A DNA stretch of 64,000 nt from Blepharisma stoltei (Eukaryota; Ciliophora; Heterotrichea; Heterotrichida; Blepharismidae). The DNA is taken from the NCBI GenBank assembly GCA_914767885.1, contig CAJZBQ010000033.1, positions 868,001 to 932,000 on the forward strand. The letters run 5' to 3'. Positions 31,275-44,400 of this stretch are shown in pieces. Numbering within the stretch: position 1 is the first letter of the stretch; each line of letters opens with the position of its first letter. The notes below the pieces were generated by a model. It saw nothing but the letters and a program-made list of their open reading frames with translations, searched no databases and had not been told where the DNA came from. The translations under genes and the position numbers were made by a program.

Positions 31275-33932
31275 ATGGAGACATTAAAAAGTACCCAAGG
31301 AACGTCTGATAAACTTTATCAAATGGTGGGGAATTTAATATCAAGATTGCTAGAAAGTAAATGAATCAGAAATTTCCCAAATAGACCAAATTGTATCTTC
31401 CCTGCTCCTGAAGCCCCTTGAAGCTCAAGATTTGCAAAGCGAATGCGATTTTTACTATGTGGGATCAATGATAAACTACCATAATATGATTAATGAAGGT
31501 TTTCTGAAGTCGCTAGAAGCGTGTTTGCCATATCTTGTAAATTTGATCATAAAATTAGCAACCATTAGAAATGAATGCTGTATAGATGCATTAATAAAGA
31601 TTCTCACCCTCTCTTGCTTCGCTGCAACAATTAACAATTCAATTTTAGGTCAAGAAATGTTTGCAGCAATCATACCTTTTTTCCAATTAAACTTCTCCAG
31701 ATTTAATACTAAAAATAGCCCCGCATTATATATGGATTTGCTCTTAAGGAGGTTCTTACAATTTTTGAATTTCACACTTGTCGAAAATATGGATTTTGAA
31801 TTTGATTTAGAATTTTGGATAAAAGTGCTTGATATTATTTCAAAAGAAAAAACCTGAAATCTACTATTTCTCGCTTTAAGTCGGTATCTAAATTTAACTG
31901 CCAAAAAAGGAGTAGAAAGAAAAAGTAAGGAAGAAATAAAAAACATTAAAAAAAGAAGATCCGAAATGTTTCTCAGGCTTATCCTTCAAAAGCAAGTAAG
32001 CAATAACTTTCAACCAGGAGATGATAAATATGTATTTTTTTGTAAGAACAAATATTGGACATCATTTTCTGTAAATTTTTATAGGGAAAAGGCTATAGAA
32101 ATGGCTGGTAATGTCAAAGCTAGTTCATCATATTTTGGCGAAGTAATAAATATTCTTGATTGGTATATGATAATTAAAAAACGAAGAAATATTGGGTTTA
32201 TAATCAGCGAATCGCAGCTTTACAAGTTTTTCGATTGGCCAAAAATATGAAAAGAAAAAATTAGACAATTTGATGCTCTAGCTACATATCAAATACATGC
32301 CAACTCATATGATCTGAACTTCTTAAGAGAGTACTTCTCAAATATATGACAAATGGATGACTGATATAGAAATATTTCGGATGCTGAAAAAATTATTTTA
32401 GAACTCTTGCTGTTGAATTACAATAACAAGACTTTTAATGAAGATTTTGAGGCTTTAGCAGTGAAATTCTCCTTCAGATTTTTCGAGCATGTCTATGAAA
32501 ATGCTAGCAAATACATAATAAGAGAGGGTACTAAAATTATAGAGATATTTTCATTGATTTTTAAATTTTTACCTCAATCTTGGGAATTTATTAAAGCAAA
32601 TGCAAAAATGGATGATGGAGACATCATAATATTAAAATTTAAAAATATTAAAGATCGCTACTCCAAATGTCTTTTGTTGATTTATCTCCAAGATTTGAAT
32701 AAAAATTATTCAGTTACAGCAGCTCTAGCATATTTTTTAAGATTTATTGATCATCTAATTAACTACCTTCAGAGCAGAAAAGGTTATGATTCATTTTGCA
32801 TTGATATTTTATTCTCAAATAATGTTAATGGATTTAGTCTAAGTAATATTGACTATAATGATCCTCAACACTGTGCTAAAATTCTCATGAGTATTTTCTG
32901 AGAGACTGATTTCCGGGGAAAAAAATGAATAATGGAACTTAAAAAAAAGAAAAAAAGAATTGAAGAAATAAAAAATCAAAGCAAAGAGATAAAACCAGAA
33001 AATAATTTTGAAAATACTAACCCATTGTATGAATCACCAAGCGATTGAAGCCAACTTTCTAATGAAAAAAAGCTCAAGATTGATAATCTTGAAAACTTAA
33101 GCATTTGAGATAATCTGATATCTAAAACAAACACTAAATTGATTATTGATCTTTTAAATGATTTCAAAGAATCATACATTCTAAAAATGCTATTTGATAA
33201 AGATTGATTTCAACCTCAAGTCAAAAAATGGCTACTTTCACAGCTAAAGAACCTATTTAATCTAAGCTTAAAACGCTCTGAAAAATCTGTAAATTTTATC
33301 GCTGAAACAAACTCCTTTGTAATAAGACTAATTTCAAACAACTAAACCTGATCGAAATCAAATAAATGATTTTAAAAATCTGATTGAATCAAACGTAGTT
33401 GCTGAAGGATTTAACAAAATTAATTTAAAATTTGATAATACGAAGCCTTATTATAATCAAGTTTATTTCGCTTCATTGCCAGATGATTTAGCAAGTGTCA
33501 CAATTTTTGGAGGAGATATCCTTATTAACTCAAAATATAATAATACTGAGAAAATAAACAGATGTGCACAAAAAATAATATTCTTGCATGAACTTGCACA
33601 TCATATAAGGAAAATGGAGCCAGGATTTTATGATATATCCAGAAAAACTCCAACTAATGGTGAAACGCTCTTTAAAGGTGTACCCGGAAAAGCCTTTAAA
33701 GTTTTCTGACGAAGAAGGAGCAAAGCTTGAAGCAGCAATTTTTGGCTTATTTTTAGTGGGAATCAGTGAAATGCAGATGCGCTTTTTGAATAACCCCGAA
33801 AATTGAAATTTATCTCTCCTATTATTTAGAGACATATTGCAAAGGCGTTATTCAGTACATAAAAAAAATTTCCAACTTGGAAGATGCAATAATAAGCTAT
33901 ATTCATTGAAGAGAAAACTTCATCATGGTTAA
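31275..33932 (+). pseudogene. Frameshifted gene with HExxH zincin motif
   Basis: From ATG 31275 a helical, Trp(TGA)-containing protein of roughly 880 aa can be followed to TAA 33932, but three +1 shifts are needed, near 31361, 33343 and 33701-33707. The C-terminal part holds [13 protein letters not shown], a zinc-binding HExxH, and after the third shift [13 protein letters not shown], whose Glu could be the third ligand. The first two thirds ([32 protein letters not shown]-like helices) match nothing I know. Either a decayed gene, a germline-limited gene, homopolymer sequencing errors, or frameshift decoding. A second copy of the 5' end lies at 34072-34190. Confidence 0.55.
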
Positions 33933-34071
33933 TTTTTAGAATTAAGTATAGAATTATCTGCGTAATGAGTTTTTATTATAAATAGATTTATGATTTTATA
34001 TTTAAGATTTAAGATTTTAAGCTCTTTGCTGATTTTTAGAAAATAATTTAAAAGCAATTTTAATAGCAAAA

Positions 34072-34190
34072 TGGGGGACTAATATAAATAATCAAATAAA
34101 ACCTTAGAAAATGTCCATGGAAAACCAACTTTATACCCCGATAGTATGGAGATTTTAATATCCTAAGACTATATAATTTTTTAAAAACTC
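34072..34190 (+). repeat. Degenerate copy of the 5' end of the HExxH gene
   Basis: It resembles 31245-31355: AAATGGGGG, TATAAATAA, a short spacer, then an ATG-proximal stretch ending ATGGAGATTTTAATATC versus GTGGGGAATTTAATATC. No coding frame continues. It indicates a multi-copy family that included the promoter region. Confidence 0.5.
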
Positions 34191-34370
34191 AAAAGAAGAT
34201 ATAAAGAGTCTGTATCACAATATCAATAAACAATTTTCTTAGAAAATATCCAAAACCTTTTTAAATGGCAGAAGCACATAATGATCTAATATTATTATCG
34301 AGCATGATATGAAGAATTAAAATATTGTTGATTAATATCTCAGAACTTGAAATAGAAATTTATATATTAT
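34191..34370. other. Short AT-rich spacer
   Basis: No gene seen between the 5' fragment and the end of the Sfi1-like gene. Confidence 0.4.
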
Positions 34371-35680
34371 CTATACAATGCTCTTTGACCCAGTTTTTGA
34401 GCTTAATGGCCTTGGACACAGCTCATCATACAATCTCCCAGCATGCGAGCTTAAAATTGTTTTCATTTTTTTCTGTTTCTCCATCATATGTTGCTTTTCT
34501 TTTAAAAATTCCTGATTTTGATCTTCCAGCTTAGCTCTAAGGTCGTTTATTTTTTGTTCATATTCAGACCTAATTTCATCTTCAATATAGCTTTTTGCTA
34601 ATTTTATGCTTTCTTCTATCGTAAAACTTGCAAATCTATTCTTATATCATACTAGCATGCAAGCTTTTATCAGCCTTGATTTTCGCTTTAATAAGCATTT
34701 TTTAAGGATTTTTTGAGCGTTTACTTTTTGTTTTCATAAATGTAGGCACTCAATTTTGCTGCTCAATAAATTTTTTATTAAATATTTTTTTATTGTTTTT
34801 GAGATTCTACGCCTTTCTTTGATAGAGTTTTTTCAAGCTTTAAGTATTGAGCGCTGTTTAAGGCTCTTAAGCTTTCTTACTTCCCATCAATGGGCCAACA
34901 AAATCATTGGAAAAATTTCTATTTTTATTAAAAAAACTATATGCATTAATATGGCTGAGGCGATTTTTTTAAAATTCTATCTAATCTAATCTGAATATTG
35001 CATTCCTCAATTCATGTCCTAAACGCCCAATTCAAAGACACCACCTCAGCAAAATTAAAAAGCTGCCTAATTTTCTGCGCCCTTAAAAACTTAATCCTTC
35101 ATTGGCTTCAAAATTGATATTGCAATTTCAACACTAATTGTTCTTGGACTTTCCAATATATAAAATGCCTATTTTTACTTTTCAATACATATTTTCTTCA
35201 AGAATTAAATACCTTTTTCAAAGCAATATATAAAACTTTCGATCCTTTATCATTTCTTATAATCAGCGATTTCCAATTGATAAAAATTTTATTCTTGATT
35301 TGCTTTTCGCAATTTTTCTTGCTTATTTTTCTTTCATTTACTATTTTCCTTCTTAATTTCCTAAAATCATCAGCTAATAAAATTTTTGCTTCTAATCTTT
35401 TCACAACAAAAAGTTTCCAAGCGTCAAAATATTTGTTTAAATCTATTTTTGGCAAAATATTAGGGGCGTAAGCTTTAGTTTTCTCAAAAATAATAGGTGA
35501 GTGGGAAGAAAATTGTAAATTTGTATATGATTTGCTGCTTGAAGTAGGGAATTTAGGCTCGATACTGGATGTATATTTTAAGCCGCCGCCGAACTAAGTT
35601 ATGATTACTTTGAGGAGTGATCTATGCATCCCAGGTTCTGGAGTAGTTGTTAGAAAAGAAGAATTTGGGGTATAGTTCAT
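34371..35680 (-). CDS. Sfi1-like repeat protein
   Basis: ATG 35680 opens MNYTPNSSFLTTTPEPGMH. A 15-nt intron (35594-35608) joins HRSLLK to FGGGLKYTSS, and an IES (about 34880-34983) is removed. The body has spaced tryptophans in a basic helical context: YFDAWKLFVVKR, FINWKSLIIRND, FNSWRKYVLKSK, QFWSQWRIKFLR, LKAWKNSIKERR, HLWKQKVNAQK. That pattern is typical of Sfi1/centrin-binding repeats; several Trp are TGA. A coiled-coil tail ends at TAG 34371. The likely role is centrin binding at basal bodies or contractile fibres, inferred from the motif. Confidence 0.7.
34880..34983. mobile_element. Family A-derived IES remnant
   Basis: TA 34878-34879 and (best fit) 34982-34983. The right end on the gene strand, TTTTTCCAATGATTTTGTT then GGGAAGTA, is a decayed family A end. 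Removal joins CNIQIRL to RKLKSLKQRS. Confidence 0.55.
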
Positions 35681-35928
35681 AATTTAAATAATGCACTTAT
35701 GCAATTTAATTTAAATAGGGTTGAAATGGAGATATTTATGACAGATAAAATGTAGCAATACACAAAAATTGTTAAATTTTAAATTAAAATTCGGTTGATG
35801 CACTTATATTAATACTGACTTTTGGTATTTTCATATATGATTTTATTATTTTCTTTATTTATCCCCTATTATTTGTAGTATTTTTAAATGAAATAAACAG
35901 ATTTTCGCAATGTAATTTCATTAATTCC

Positions 35929-36537
35929 ATGCACGCGAATATGCAAAACCGGCGTCAACGACTATTTATTCACCGAAGACGCTCCTTAATGCCGACTAAT
36001 AGAAATTACAGTGCCCTGAAACATCCTCTTTCCCCACAAAAAATCCACTTTATTTCCAGGTCCAAAATTATTCTTGATCTTGAAAACGAGAACAATTCTT
36101 CTCCGTTATTTGGAGCCTTTCCCAAGCGGAATTCGTCGCCTTCCTTCGTCCACAGCTTTTTTTCTCCTTCTCCTCTTACAGATGAGCAATATCCCAAACC
36201 AATTCCTAAAGAAAGTTTAAAAGAAAAACAAATAAAAAATTTACTATCAAGAAATAAAAGTTTTATATTGAAAAGGCAAGCTTCCGACTTTAAAGACAAA
36301 GACTTTTTAAATAAAATCAGAGGAAACTCATTGACGCCAAGGAAAATGAGCAGCCAATTTAATGATTTTCCGATTTTAAATGTAAGCAGAAATGAAAAAA
36401 ATAAAATAGAATCATTGTCGCCGAAAAGAGAAGAAAATAGCCAAAGCGATAATCAGAAGTATTTTAATGTGAAGCCTGCACAGCTGTATAACAAACCTAT
36501 AAAAGGATTTAAAAGAAATTTATTAAAATTTATGTAG
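35929..36537 (+). CDS. Basic Ser/Pro-rich protein, unknown
   Basis: 202 aa, ATG 35929 to TAG 36537, uninterrupted. It opens MHANMQNRRQRLFIHRRRSL, is rich in Arg/Lys/Ser/Pro with SP and TP sites (HPLSPQK, SLTPRKM, SLSPKRE) and probably disordered. No family seen. Confidence 0.6.
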   Translation: MHANMQNRRQRLFIHRRRSLMPTNRNYSALKHPLSPQKIHFISRSKIILDLENENNSSPLFGAFPKRNSSPSFVHSFFSPSPLTDEQYPKPIPKESLKEKQIKNLLSRNKSFILKRQASDFKDKDFLNKIRGNSLTPRKMSSQFNDFPILNVSRNEKNKIESLSPKREENSQSDNQKYFNVKPAQLYNKPIKGFKRNLLKFM

Positions 36538-36575
36538 ATTCGTGGAGAATTGAAATCATTTAAATTATTTTGTTA

Positions 36576-36861
36576 ACTCTCCTCTCAGCCGTCAGTAAAA
36601 AGAATCATTGGAAAAATTCCAATTTTTAAATGAAAATAAGATATTTTTTAATATAAAATTTTTTCGATTAAAAAATTTTGATATATATAAAGGATAACTG
36701 TTATAATGAAATTACAAGCAATTTATTTATTTTAAAGCTTGCATCCTAGGAGTTTCAATTATATTTTTACTTATATTTAAATTGGGATTTTTTAAATTCC
36801 TAAAAATGTTTTACTCTAAATTATTGTAAAATTTTTGTTCACTCATGGATTAAGGGGAGTA
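36576..36861. mobile_element. Degenerate family A element in intergenic DNA
   Basis: TA 36574-36575 and 36860-36861. Left ACTCTCCTCTCAGCCG, right TTGTTCACTCATGGATTAAG then GGGGAGTA. The core keeps TATATAAAGGATAACTGTTATAATGAAAT. The surrounding spacer 36538-37057 shows nothing else. Confidence 0.7.
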
Positions 36862-37057
36862 AGAAAATACTTTAAAGAAAGATCCTTATTTTAAATTTAT
36901 TTTTTAAATAAGTCTATATTGCTATTTTTTCTTATAATTTGAATTGTCTATTTTGATAAAATTTTATAAAAAATAATCAAATTATTCATTTCTAAGCAAG
37001 CAATATGACCAAATAAAGCTTAAAACGAGAAATTTCATATATTTAGCATTATTAAAA

Positions 37058-38131
<1,074 letters not shown>

Positions 38132-38190
38132 GAGGAATTATATGTAAGTAATATTATCACATATAAATTAGCTTATTTTTTAAACAGATT

Positions 38191-39027
38191 TTACATAAAT
38201 TGTGCAGAAATATTAAAAGCTGCCTTCAAAACAGGACGAACATCAGGAACTTCTAATAGGGAATCAAGGAAATCAGAAACTTGGTAAAGCTCAATATCAT
38301 TTGGGTCAGAAAACCAGCTTGTAATAGGGATCCCGTTTTCCAACTGAAACGAGAAAGCTGAAATGGTGTTATCAACAATTATAACTTCACTTAGACTTCT
38401 GCCAAATAGCCTCAGATCTTTTATGAGATTTCCTTTTATTTCAACACAAGAAGAGCGGTAAAATCTGTATCTTATCATTTTCCTTTGAGGGTCTATCACA
38501 TTTAAAAGTTGACTTGCATAGGCTTCATGTGAAGCGGTAAAAGCGACCAAATCAAATTTCTTTGAAACTTTATTTAAAAATTCAAACATCCCAGGCCGAA
38601 ACCTAACATAAACGCTACAAATTTCTCCATTAAATGATACTTTGAGCACAGTATCAGGATTTTCTATTGGAGAAAGTTCACTATGCACTAATGTTTCGTC
38701 AAGATCAAGCACAAGTGTAAGTCGCTTTGCTTTTCTAGTTTTCATAGGCAGTAAGTTGTATCTAGGAGACTGCATTATTCTGTTCAAAAAAGGGCTCCTT
38801 TCTATGATTTCTTTATTTTGTGGCTCTTCTTCAGTATCAGAATCATTTGTGCATGAATCTTCAAGCCCATGAAAATTTGGGGCAGAAAAAATGATTTCTG
38901 GAGGCTCACTGGTGATTATTGATGGAATTTCCTCACTGTCTTTTCTTCTAGCAGCAATCATAGCTATTAAATCACCTTTTCTAGGTGATGAAATTAATTC
39001 TGCCGGTATTTCCATGTTTGAATTCAT
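38191..39027 (-). CDS. FCP/SCP-type (CTD-like) phosphatase
   Basis: 278 aa, ATG 39027 to TAA 38191, uninterrupted. The HAD catalytic signature LVLDLDETLVHSEL (DxDxT) is at about residue 110, with VRFRPGMFEFL, VAFTASHEAYAS and VIIVDNT further on, the FCPH/NIF core. The N-terminal 100 residues are acidic/Ser-rich. It is of the CTDSP/dullard size class. Substrate not determined. Confidence 0.9.
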   Translation of the reverse strand: MNSNMEIPAELISSPRKGDLIAMIAARRKDSEEIPSIITSEPPEIIFSAPNFHGLEDSCTNDSDTEEEPQNKEIIERSPFLNRIMQSPRYNLLPMKTRKAKRLTLVLDLDETLVHSELSPIENPDTVLKVSFNGEICSVYVRFRPGMFEFLNKVSKKFDLVAFTASHEAYASQLLNVIDPQRKMIRYRFYRSSCVEIKGNLIKDLRLFGRSLSEVIIVDNTISAFSFQLENGIPITSWFSDPNDIELYQVSDFLDSLLEVPDVRPVLKAAFNISAQFM

Positions 39028-39106
39028 GTTTTATGTTAAATACTCAGTATTTTGAATTCAGATATTTTAGATTTTAATTCAAAATAATAAACTAAATATA
39101 ATACGA

Positions 39107-40169
39107 TTAGCTATCAAGAACTTCTATTGCTTCTATCATTTTTTCAGCCAATTCTTGAGGATTATCCCAATATAAGTGATGATCGGAATGGCTGATCATA
39201 TAAATCAGCATTTTCCCCGAATAATTTTTTTCTAATTGCCTGGCGCCATCTGGCTTGACCCAATCAATGTCCCCAAAGAAAAAGGCCATTGGAGTCTTTG
39301 ATTTTTCAAACCTAGCACATAATGGGCTTCTTGCTCATACTCCAGGCTCTAATATATAGACCAAGCCGTACTCACCGCTTCCTGGCATAATGTTAATTTG
39401 CTCTAAATAATTTCCAACTGCATGGTTTTCCTCTTTTGTCAGACTATTCAGTCTATCTCTTGCATATGCTTTAAAAAAGTGACCTGTAATTGGACCGCAT
39501 TTTCTAATTAATGAAACAGGGGTGATGTTTTTAAGCCAAAAGAACACCATGAACTTGTTCACGAACCTTATCCATCAGTCGCCTTCTAATTCTTTTACTC
39601 CTTTTATTATAATTTCATAAAACAAAATTTCAAAAATTATTTTTTTTATTTTTTTAAAAAAAAAGAGTTAGAAAATCAAACTCTTTTGGCTTTTTCCCAA
39701 AGCCCACAGGTGATAAATATAAAACTTTTGAGACATGCTCAGGATATTTTAAAGCATAACACCCCGAAATATACCCTCCAAACGAATGCCCTACAAGGAT
39801 AAATTTGTCAATCCCTTCAATTTGTCTAAAAATCTCCAGTGGCTCTACAAAAAATTCTTCAGCTGACTCCAATGTATTTGGGATGAATTCAGGACGTGTT
39901 GACCTCCCCATTCCTAAATGATCGACAATATAGATTCTATAGTTTTCGACTAGCCTTTTCAGAATTTTAAAAAATATAAGGCCTGAGCCACAATATCCGT
40001 GCAGGAGAATCATTGGTGGATTTGCAGGATCTCCACACGTTAAACAATGAAGGAATAATCCTCTCCCGATGCATACGTTTCTTCTTTCTATTTCAACGCC
40101 TGAAAGTCTAATTAAATCGTTTTCTGATTGCAGTAGCAAATCTGGGGAATATCGAGACCACTTTACCAT
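39107..40169 (-). CDS. Alpha/beta hydrolase, ABHD4/5 (CGI-58) type
   Basis: ATG 40169 opens MVKWSRYSPDLLLQ. Oxyanion-loop ILLHGYCGSG, nucleophile elbow VGHSFGGY (Ser present, unlike ABHD5 which has Asn), PEHVSKVLYLSPVGF, GDIDWVKP and the terminal HHLYWD (catalytic His, HX4D). IES 39598-39670 is removed to join EFDFL to KELEGDWWIRF; TGA encodes Trp in GDWW and PGVW. Family members act on N-acyl phospholipids or acylate lysophosphatidate. A family B MITE sits just upstream of the start, in what would be the 5' leader. Confidence 0.88.
39598..39670. other. 73-bp IES
   Basis: TA 39596-39597 and 39669-39670. On the gene strand it begins TAACTC and ends GGAGTA, a minimal version of the MITE ends; the interior is poly A/T. 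Confidence 0.85.
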
Positions 40170-40188
40170 TGTTTTAAGATTTATTCTA

Positions 40189-40747
40189 ACTCCCCCCCCA
40201 TCCTTGATCGAACGACTCGCCATCGTTCGATCAAGGATGGGGGTTAAAAAAAATTTTTTTGGAAAAAAAAATTTTTAAAATGAAAAAGATAAAATATAGA
40301 TTTTTTATTTACTTTTAAATAAGAGGGTTAAGAGTATTTAATAATTATTTTTACAGCAAAAAATTGAATTAATTTCATAAAATACCAATTTTTTTAATAT
40401 TTTGATTTATTAGTTACCCTTTTAAACTGTATAAATTTTAATTTAAATTAATTTTTTTTTAAAATTTTTTAAAGAATCTGTATTTTATTAGATTATTGAG
40501 TTTTTTAAGCCTAGGTTGATGACTAAATCACTTCGGATAGTTGATTTCGCAGCTTTCTGTCGTCTCAAAGCTCTGAAAACAACTTCATTAGGCACATCTC
40601 TTCCAAAGCTTTTGATAACTAATATTTTTTATATATATAAAAATTTGCATGATATGAAAATCGTTCGATCAAGGATGGGGGTTAATTTCCCCAATTTTTA
40701 GGAATTTTTACAGTCAATTGTTCGATCAAGGATGGGGGGGGGGAGTA
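40189..40747. mobile_element. Family B MITE-like element, copy 3
   Basis: 559 bp, TA 40187-40188 and 40746-40747. Same word CATCCTTGATCGAACGA, hairpin end on the left, direct inner copy on the right. Almost identical to 20779-21353 in opposite orientation. Confidence 0.92.
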
Positions 40748-41452
40748 AAGATTGTTGATAGAAAGTTTATAATTGTAATGAACGGATAAATTACTGATTT
40801 ATATATTTTATCAGGTAAGGTTTTATAATAATATAAAAAATTACTATTGAAGATAGATTGTGGTAAAAAATATTTCTTTTTCGTTAGAATTATTAAGACA
40901 GTAATAATTAATTTATATTAATTTTATAATTAAATATTATATTTGAATTAAATTTTCCTTAACCCCTCGCATTCATGAGTTAGTAAAGCAATTGTAAAAA
41001 TCCTGATTAAAAAGCATTTTATGGCTAATTCATTTAAATGTTAACGAAAGCATAAATTTTATATATTAAAAAATATGCTTAATTTAAATCACATTTCACT
41101 TTTATTTGATTTTTCAATTAAGAAGAGCATTTATATGCAAAACAAATAAGCCCTAGTAGTTAGTCAAAATACTATATTAGGTATCATGCATTTTATAATT
41201 AAATTTACTCTTAAACATCTAAGCAAGAAAATTTGCTAAAATTTTCCTCCTCTGCAGACATTTCCTAATTACTATTCACTCCTCTTTTTTCTCAACAATA
41301 AATATAATTATTTTTGCTAAATCAATGTCTCAAAATAATAAAAATCTCTCCAAGAAGAAAAGGAAAAATCTTCAACCAAAAGACCTGCTACAGAAAATTT
41401 CAATCCCCCAGTATTATTAATTCCCTAATCTGGATTTAATATATTTATTACT
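40748..41452. other. Intergenic between divergent genes
   Basis: 705 bp, AT-rich. Near its end (41326) an ATG starts MSQNNKNLSKKKRKNLQ, which closes after about 32 codons; it could be an upstream first exon of the dynein gene but I could not find TA pointers that join it in frame. Confidence 0.4.
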
Positions 41453-44400
41453 ATGGAAAATAGAAAACTAATTCTTCCTTTTCTTACAAGGCATTCCAGT
41501 CACAACTCAAATGGAAGTTCTGAAGGGAAGCTTGATAAAGAACTCCCCATAAATTTGCCATCCTCAAATAAATCAATTCCTAAACCGCCATCTGAAAAAT
41601 TAGAAATCTCATCAAGATATGAAGGAAATTCAAGACAATTGAAAATCTCAGGCGAATTAAGAAAATCCAGATCAAAATCCCCAAAACTTGTACAATCCAA
41701 TAGAATTTCAAATCTTTCAACCCCAAGATCAAGCATTCAGCCAACTCCCAGATCTCAGCAACTGCAAATTTCGAAAAATTCATTTGGAGATAAAAAAGCC
41801 ATAGCTGAGATCCCAAATCCTAGGGAACAAATAGCAGAGCTTATAATGCAAATTCAGAAAAAAAACTCAATGCCTATTGCTGTAGAAAAGCAATTTCAAG
41901 ATAATAAAATTATTTTAAAACCATTTGAAAGCCCTCCAGATGACCCATCAGGAACAACAATCGTGACAAATCACGGGTTATTTGAAATACCAAAAGAAAA
42001 AAACGCACCATCTAAATGGGTATCGAAAAAGGATTTTATTATGGAAAGCTACTTTAAGGACGTTTTTTCTAAACTGCCATTTGTTATGAATTTTAATAAA
42101 AGAAAAAATCTAGCAAAATGGCTGAAAGAGACGAGAAAGGCAAATTTTGAAAGGAAAAGAGAAGAATTAATAAATAATTTTTGGGCATCAAGAAAATTTT
42201 TTGCTAAAAATTATCAGCGTTTAAAAGGACATTTAACAAAAATCGCTGAAATAGTAGGGGTTGAAATAAAAGAAGGCAATATCTATGGAAAACGGCATAT
42301 AGAATTCAGCTCAAGGCAGCAAGCTTGTATTAATGAAAATGGCCGAATTTTTGACAGAGAAAGCACAGGGATTTCTGATATAGTCACAATGAATTCAGAA
42401 GAACTCTCGAAAATCCAAGCAAAAGAAAGAGAAGATTTCGTAGACCGCCAAATCACAGAAAAACTTGAAGGCAAAAAAGACACTTTTATAGGGATCAGCT
42501 CAAAAAAGAAAAATAGCAAGGATATTCGTGAAGAAAACATAAAGCTGCAAGGCAAACTTATTGATGGTTTTTTGCACTATGTAAAGTTAATATTTATAAG
42601 GGTAAGCGGATAGCCCACTAGTCTGCCTATCTGGCATAAACCCGCCTAAACTAAGGACTAGCTCCTAGGATAGAGCTACCTCTTAATGATACCCTACTAT
42701 AAGCAAGACTAAACACTATGTAAGACTTTCCTATTTTAACTCAGTCATAGAAATGATAGAAGAAACAAGCTTACAATTTGCTGCCAAAATGTGTGGCCCA
42801 AGAAAGCCAAGATTCGAAGTTATTATGGTCATAAAACAAAATTTAAACGTCGACCCTGAGCTTGCTATTTTGAAAGAAATAATTTTAGGCTCAATACAAA
42901 ATTTTATATTATCAATTTTTACTAATCGGCAAATTATCCATACCCAATCAGTCATTTTAAGCTCTTTCAAGCTCCAAAAGCCTATTAAAATGAGCTATAA
43001 TGTATTTATTAATGAAATTTTAGAACATAAAGGATTGGTAAAAAAATGTCATGAAAATTTAGAAAAGGAAATTGACAAAGATATGAAAGCTTCTCAAAAG
43101 ACAATTGGGAACTATAGGGGTTTTCCCTATATGGTCCGATAAGGGCCGTGGGCTCTCCGTGGAATCCCTATGTTGGTCAAACCAACTCTGTGCGTTGGTT
43201 TGACCAATTCACTGGTTAGTTCAACCAGCAGAGAGATTCCACGAAGAACCCACGGCCCTTATCGGGCTATATAGGAAAAACACTTATACCTTCATTTGGA
43301 GCAGATTAAGACTGTTGGAGAAAAATGGGTAGTTCAGTTAAAAGACAAGAATTTCGACGTCGTTTCCTTTTATAAAGAAAATTTTGAACAGTTTAATAAC
43401 TTTTTCTCACTCCCCCCCCCTCGAAGTTCGACCAAGATATAGGGAAAATTCCTATTTTTTTGGAAAATTAACCCCCCTCAAAGCTCGACCAAGACCTATA
43501 TAAATTTACTAGGAAAATAAGCAATTTTTCAAAAATTTTAAACTATGTGGGGGTGAGCTTGCGATTTTTGTATTCAAGCTCTAAAAAAGCGTTACAAAAC
43601 CATCTTGCACTATTTTTTCTAACCCTTACACACCCTCTCAACCATACAGAAGAATATGATAAATTTTTTGTTTTAACTACTAAATTATATAAAAAAAATT
43701 CTATATAATTTTTTTTAAAAAAATTTTTCTTAACCCCCTCGAAGTTCGACCAAAAAAAATCTTGGTCGAACTTCGAGGAGGGGACTCAACAAATTGAAGA
43801 AATTTCTGTTTTAAGCACAGTTTCTGGAATGATTTCAGTAGAAACTGCTACAATAAAAGCCCATCTCCAAGAAATCCCAAAACTCGTGATTTCTTCTTTA
43901 AAAGAACGATTATTAGAAATAATTTCCCATGAGTCCTCAGACTTAAAAACTGAAATTTTTTCTTTTCATAAAATCCTTGAGGATAAAGCTGCGTCTCTTC
44001 CACAGTTTGCTGAACAAGTAAATGCGACGACATCTATTAAAGAAACTAAGCTACAAAATTGGGAAAAAAGGCTGATGTTTATTAATGAATGCTCAAATTT
44101 GTGTAGAAAAGAAAAAGTGAGGATCCCAGCAAATACAGTGGTAGCAATTGATGAAATTAAGTCAATAATAAAAATTATTCCAGTACAGATAATAAAAGCA
44201 GAGCAGCATTATCAGGAATATGGAAACCTGTTTGAGGACCAAATGAATGCTGGGTCTGCAAAATTAGCTAAAAAAATATTCCTATTGGCATGATTATACC
44301 TATTTATTTTTTAAAAATATCAAAAAACGGTATTTAATAAAAAAGTATAAAAAAATTTGAACAAAATTATATACAAAGATATCTGCAAGACATAGATAGG

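Noticed and set aside
40189-40747. Poly-C and poly-G runs as assembly artefacts
   Set aside because: Runs of variable length recur at the same place in all MITE-like elements. The length may be imprecise but the feature is real.
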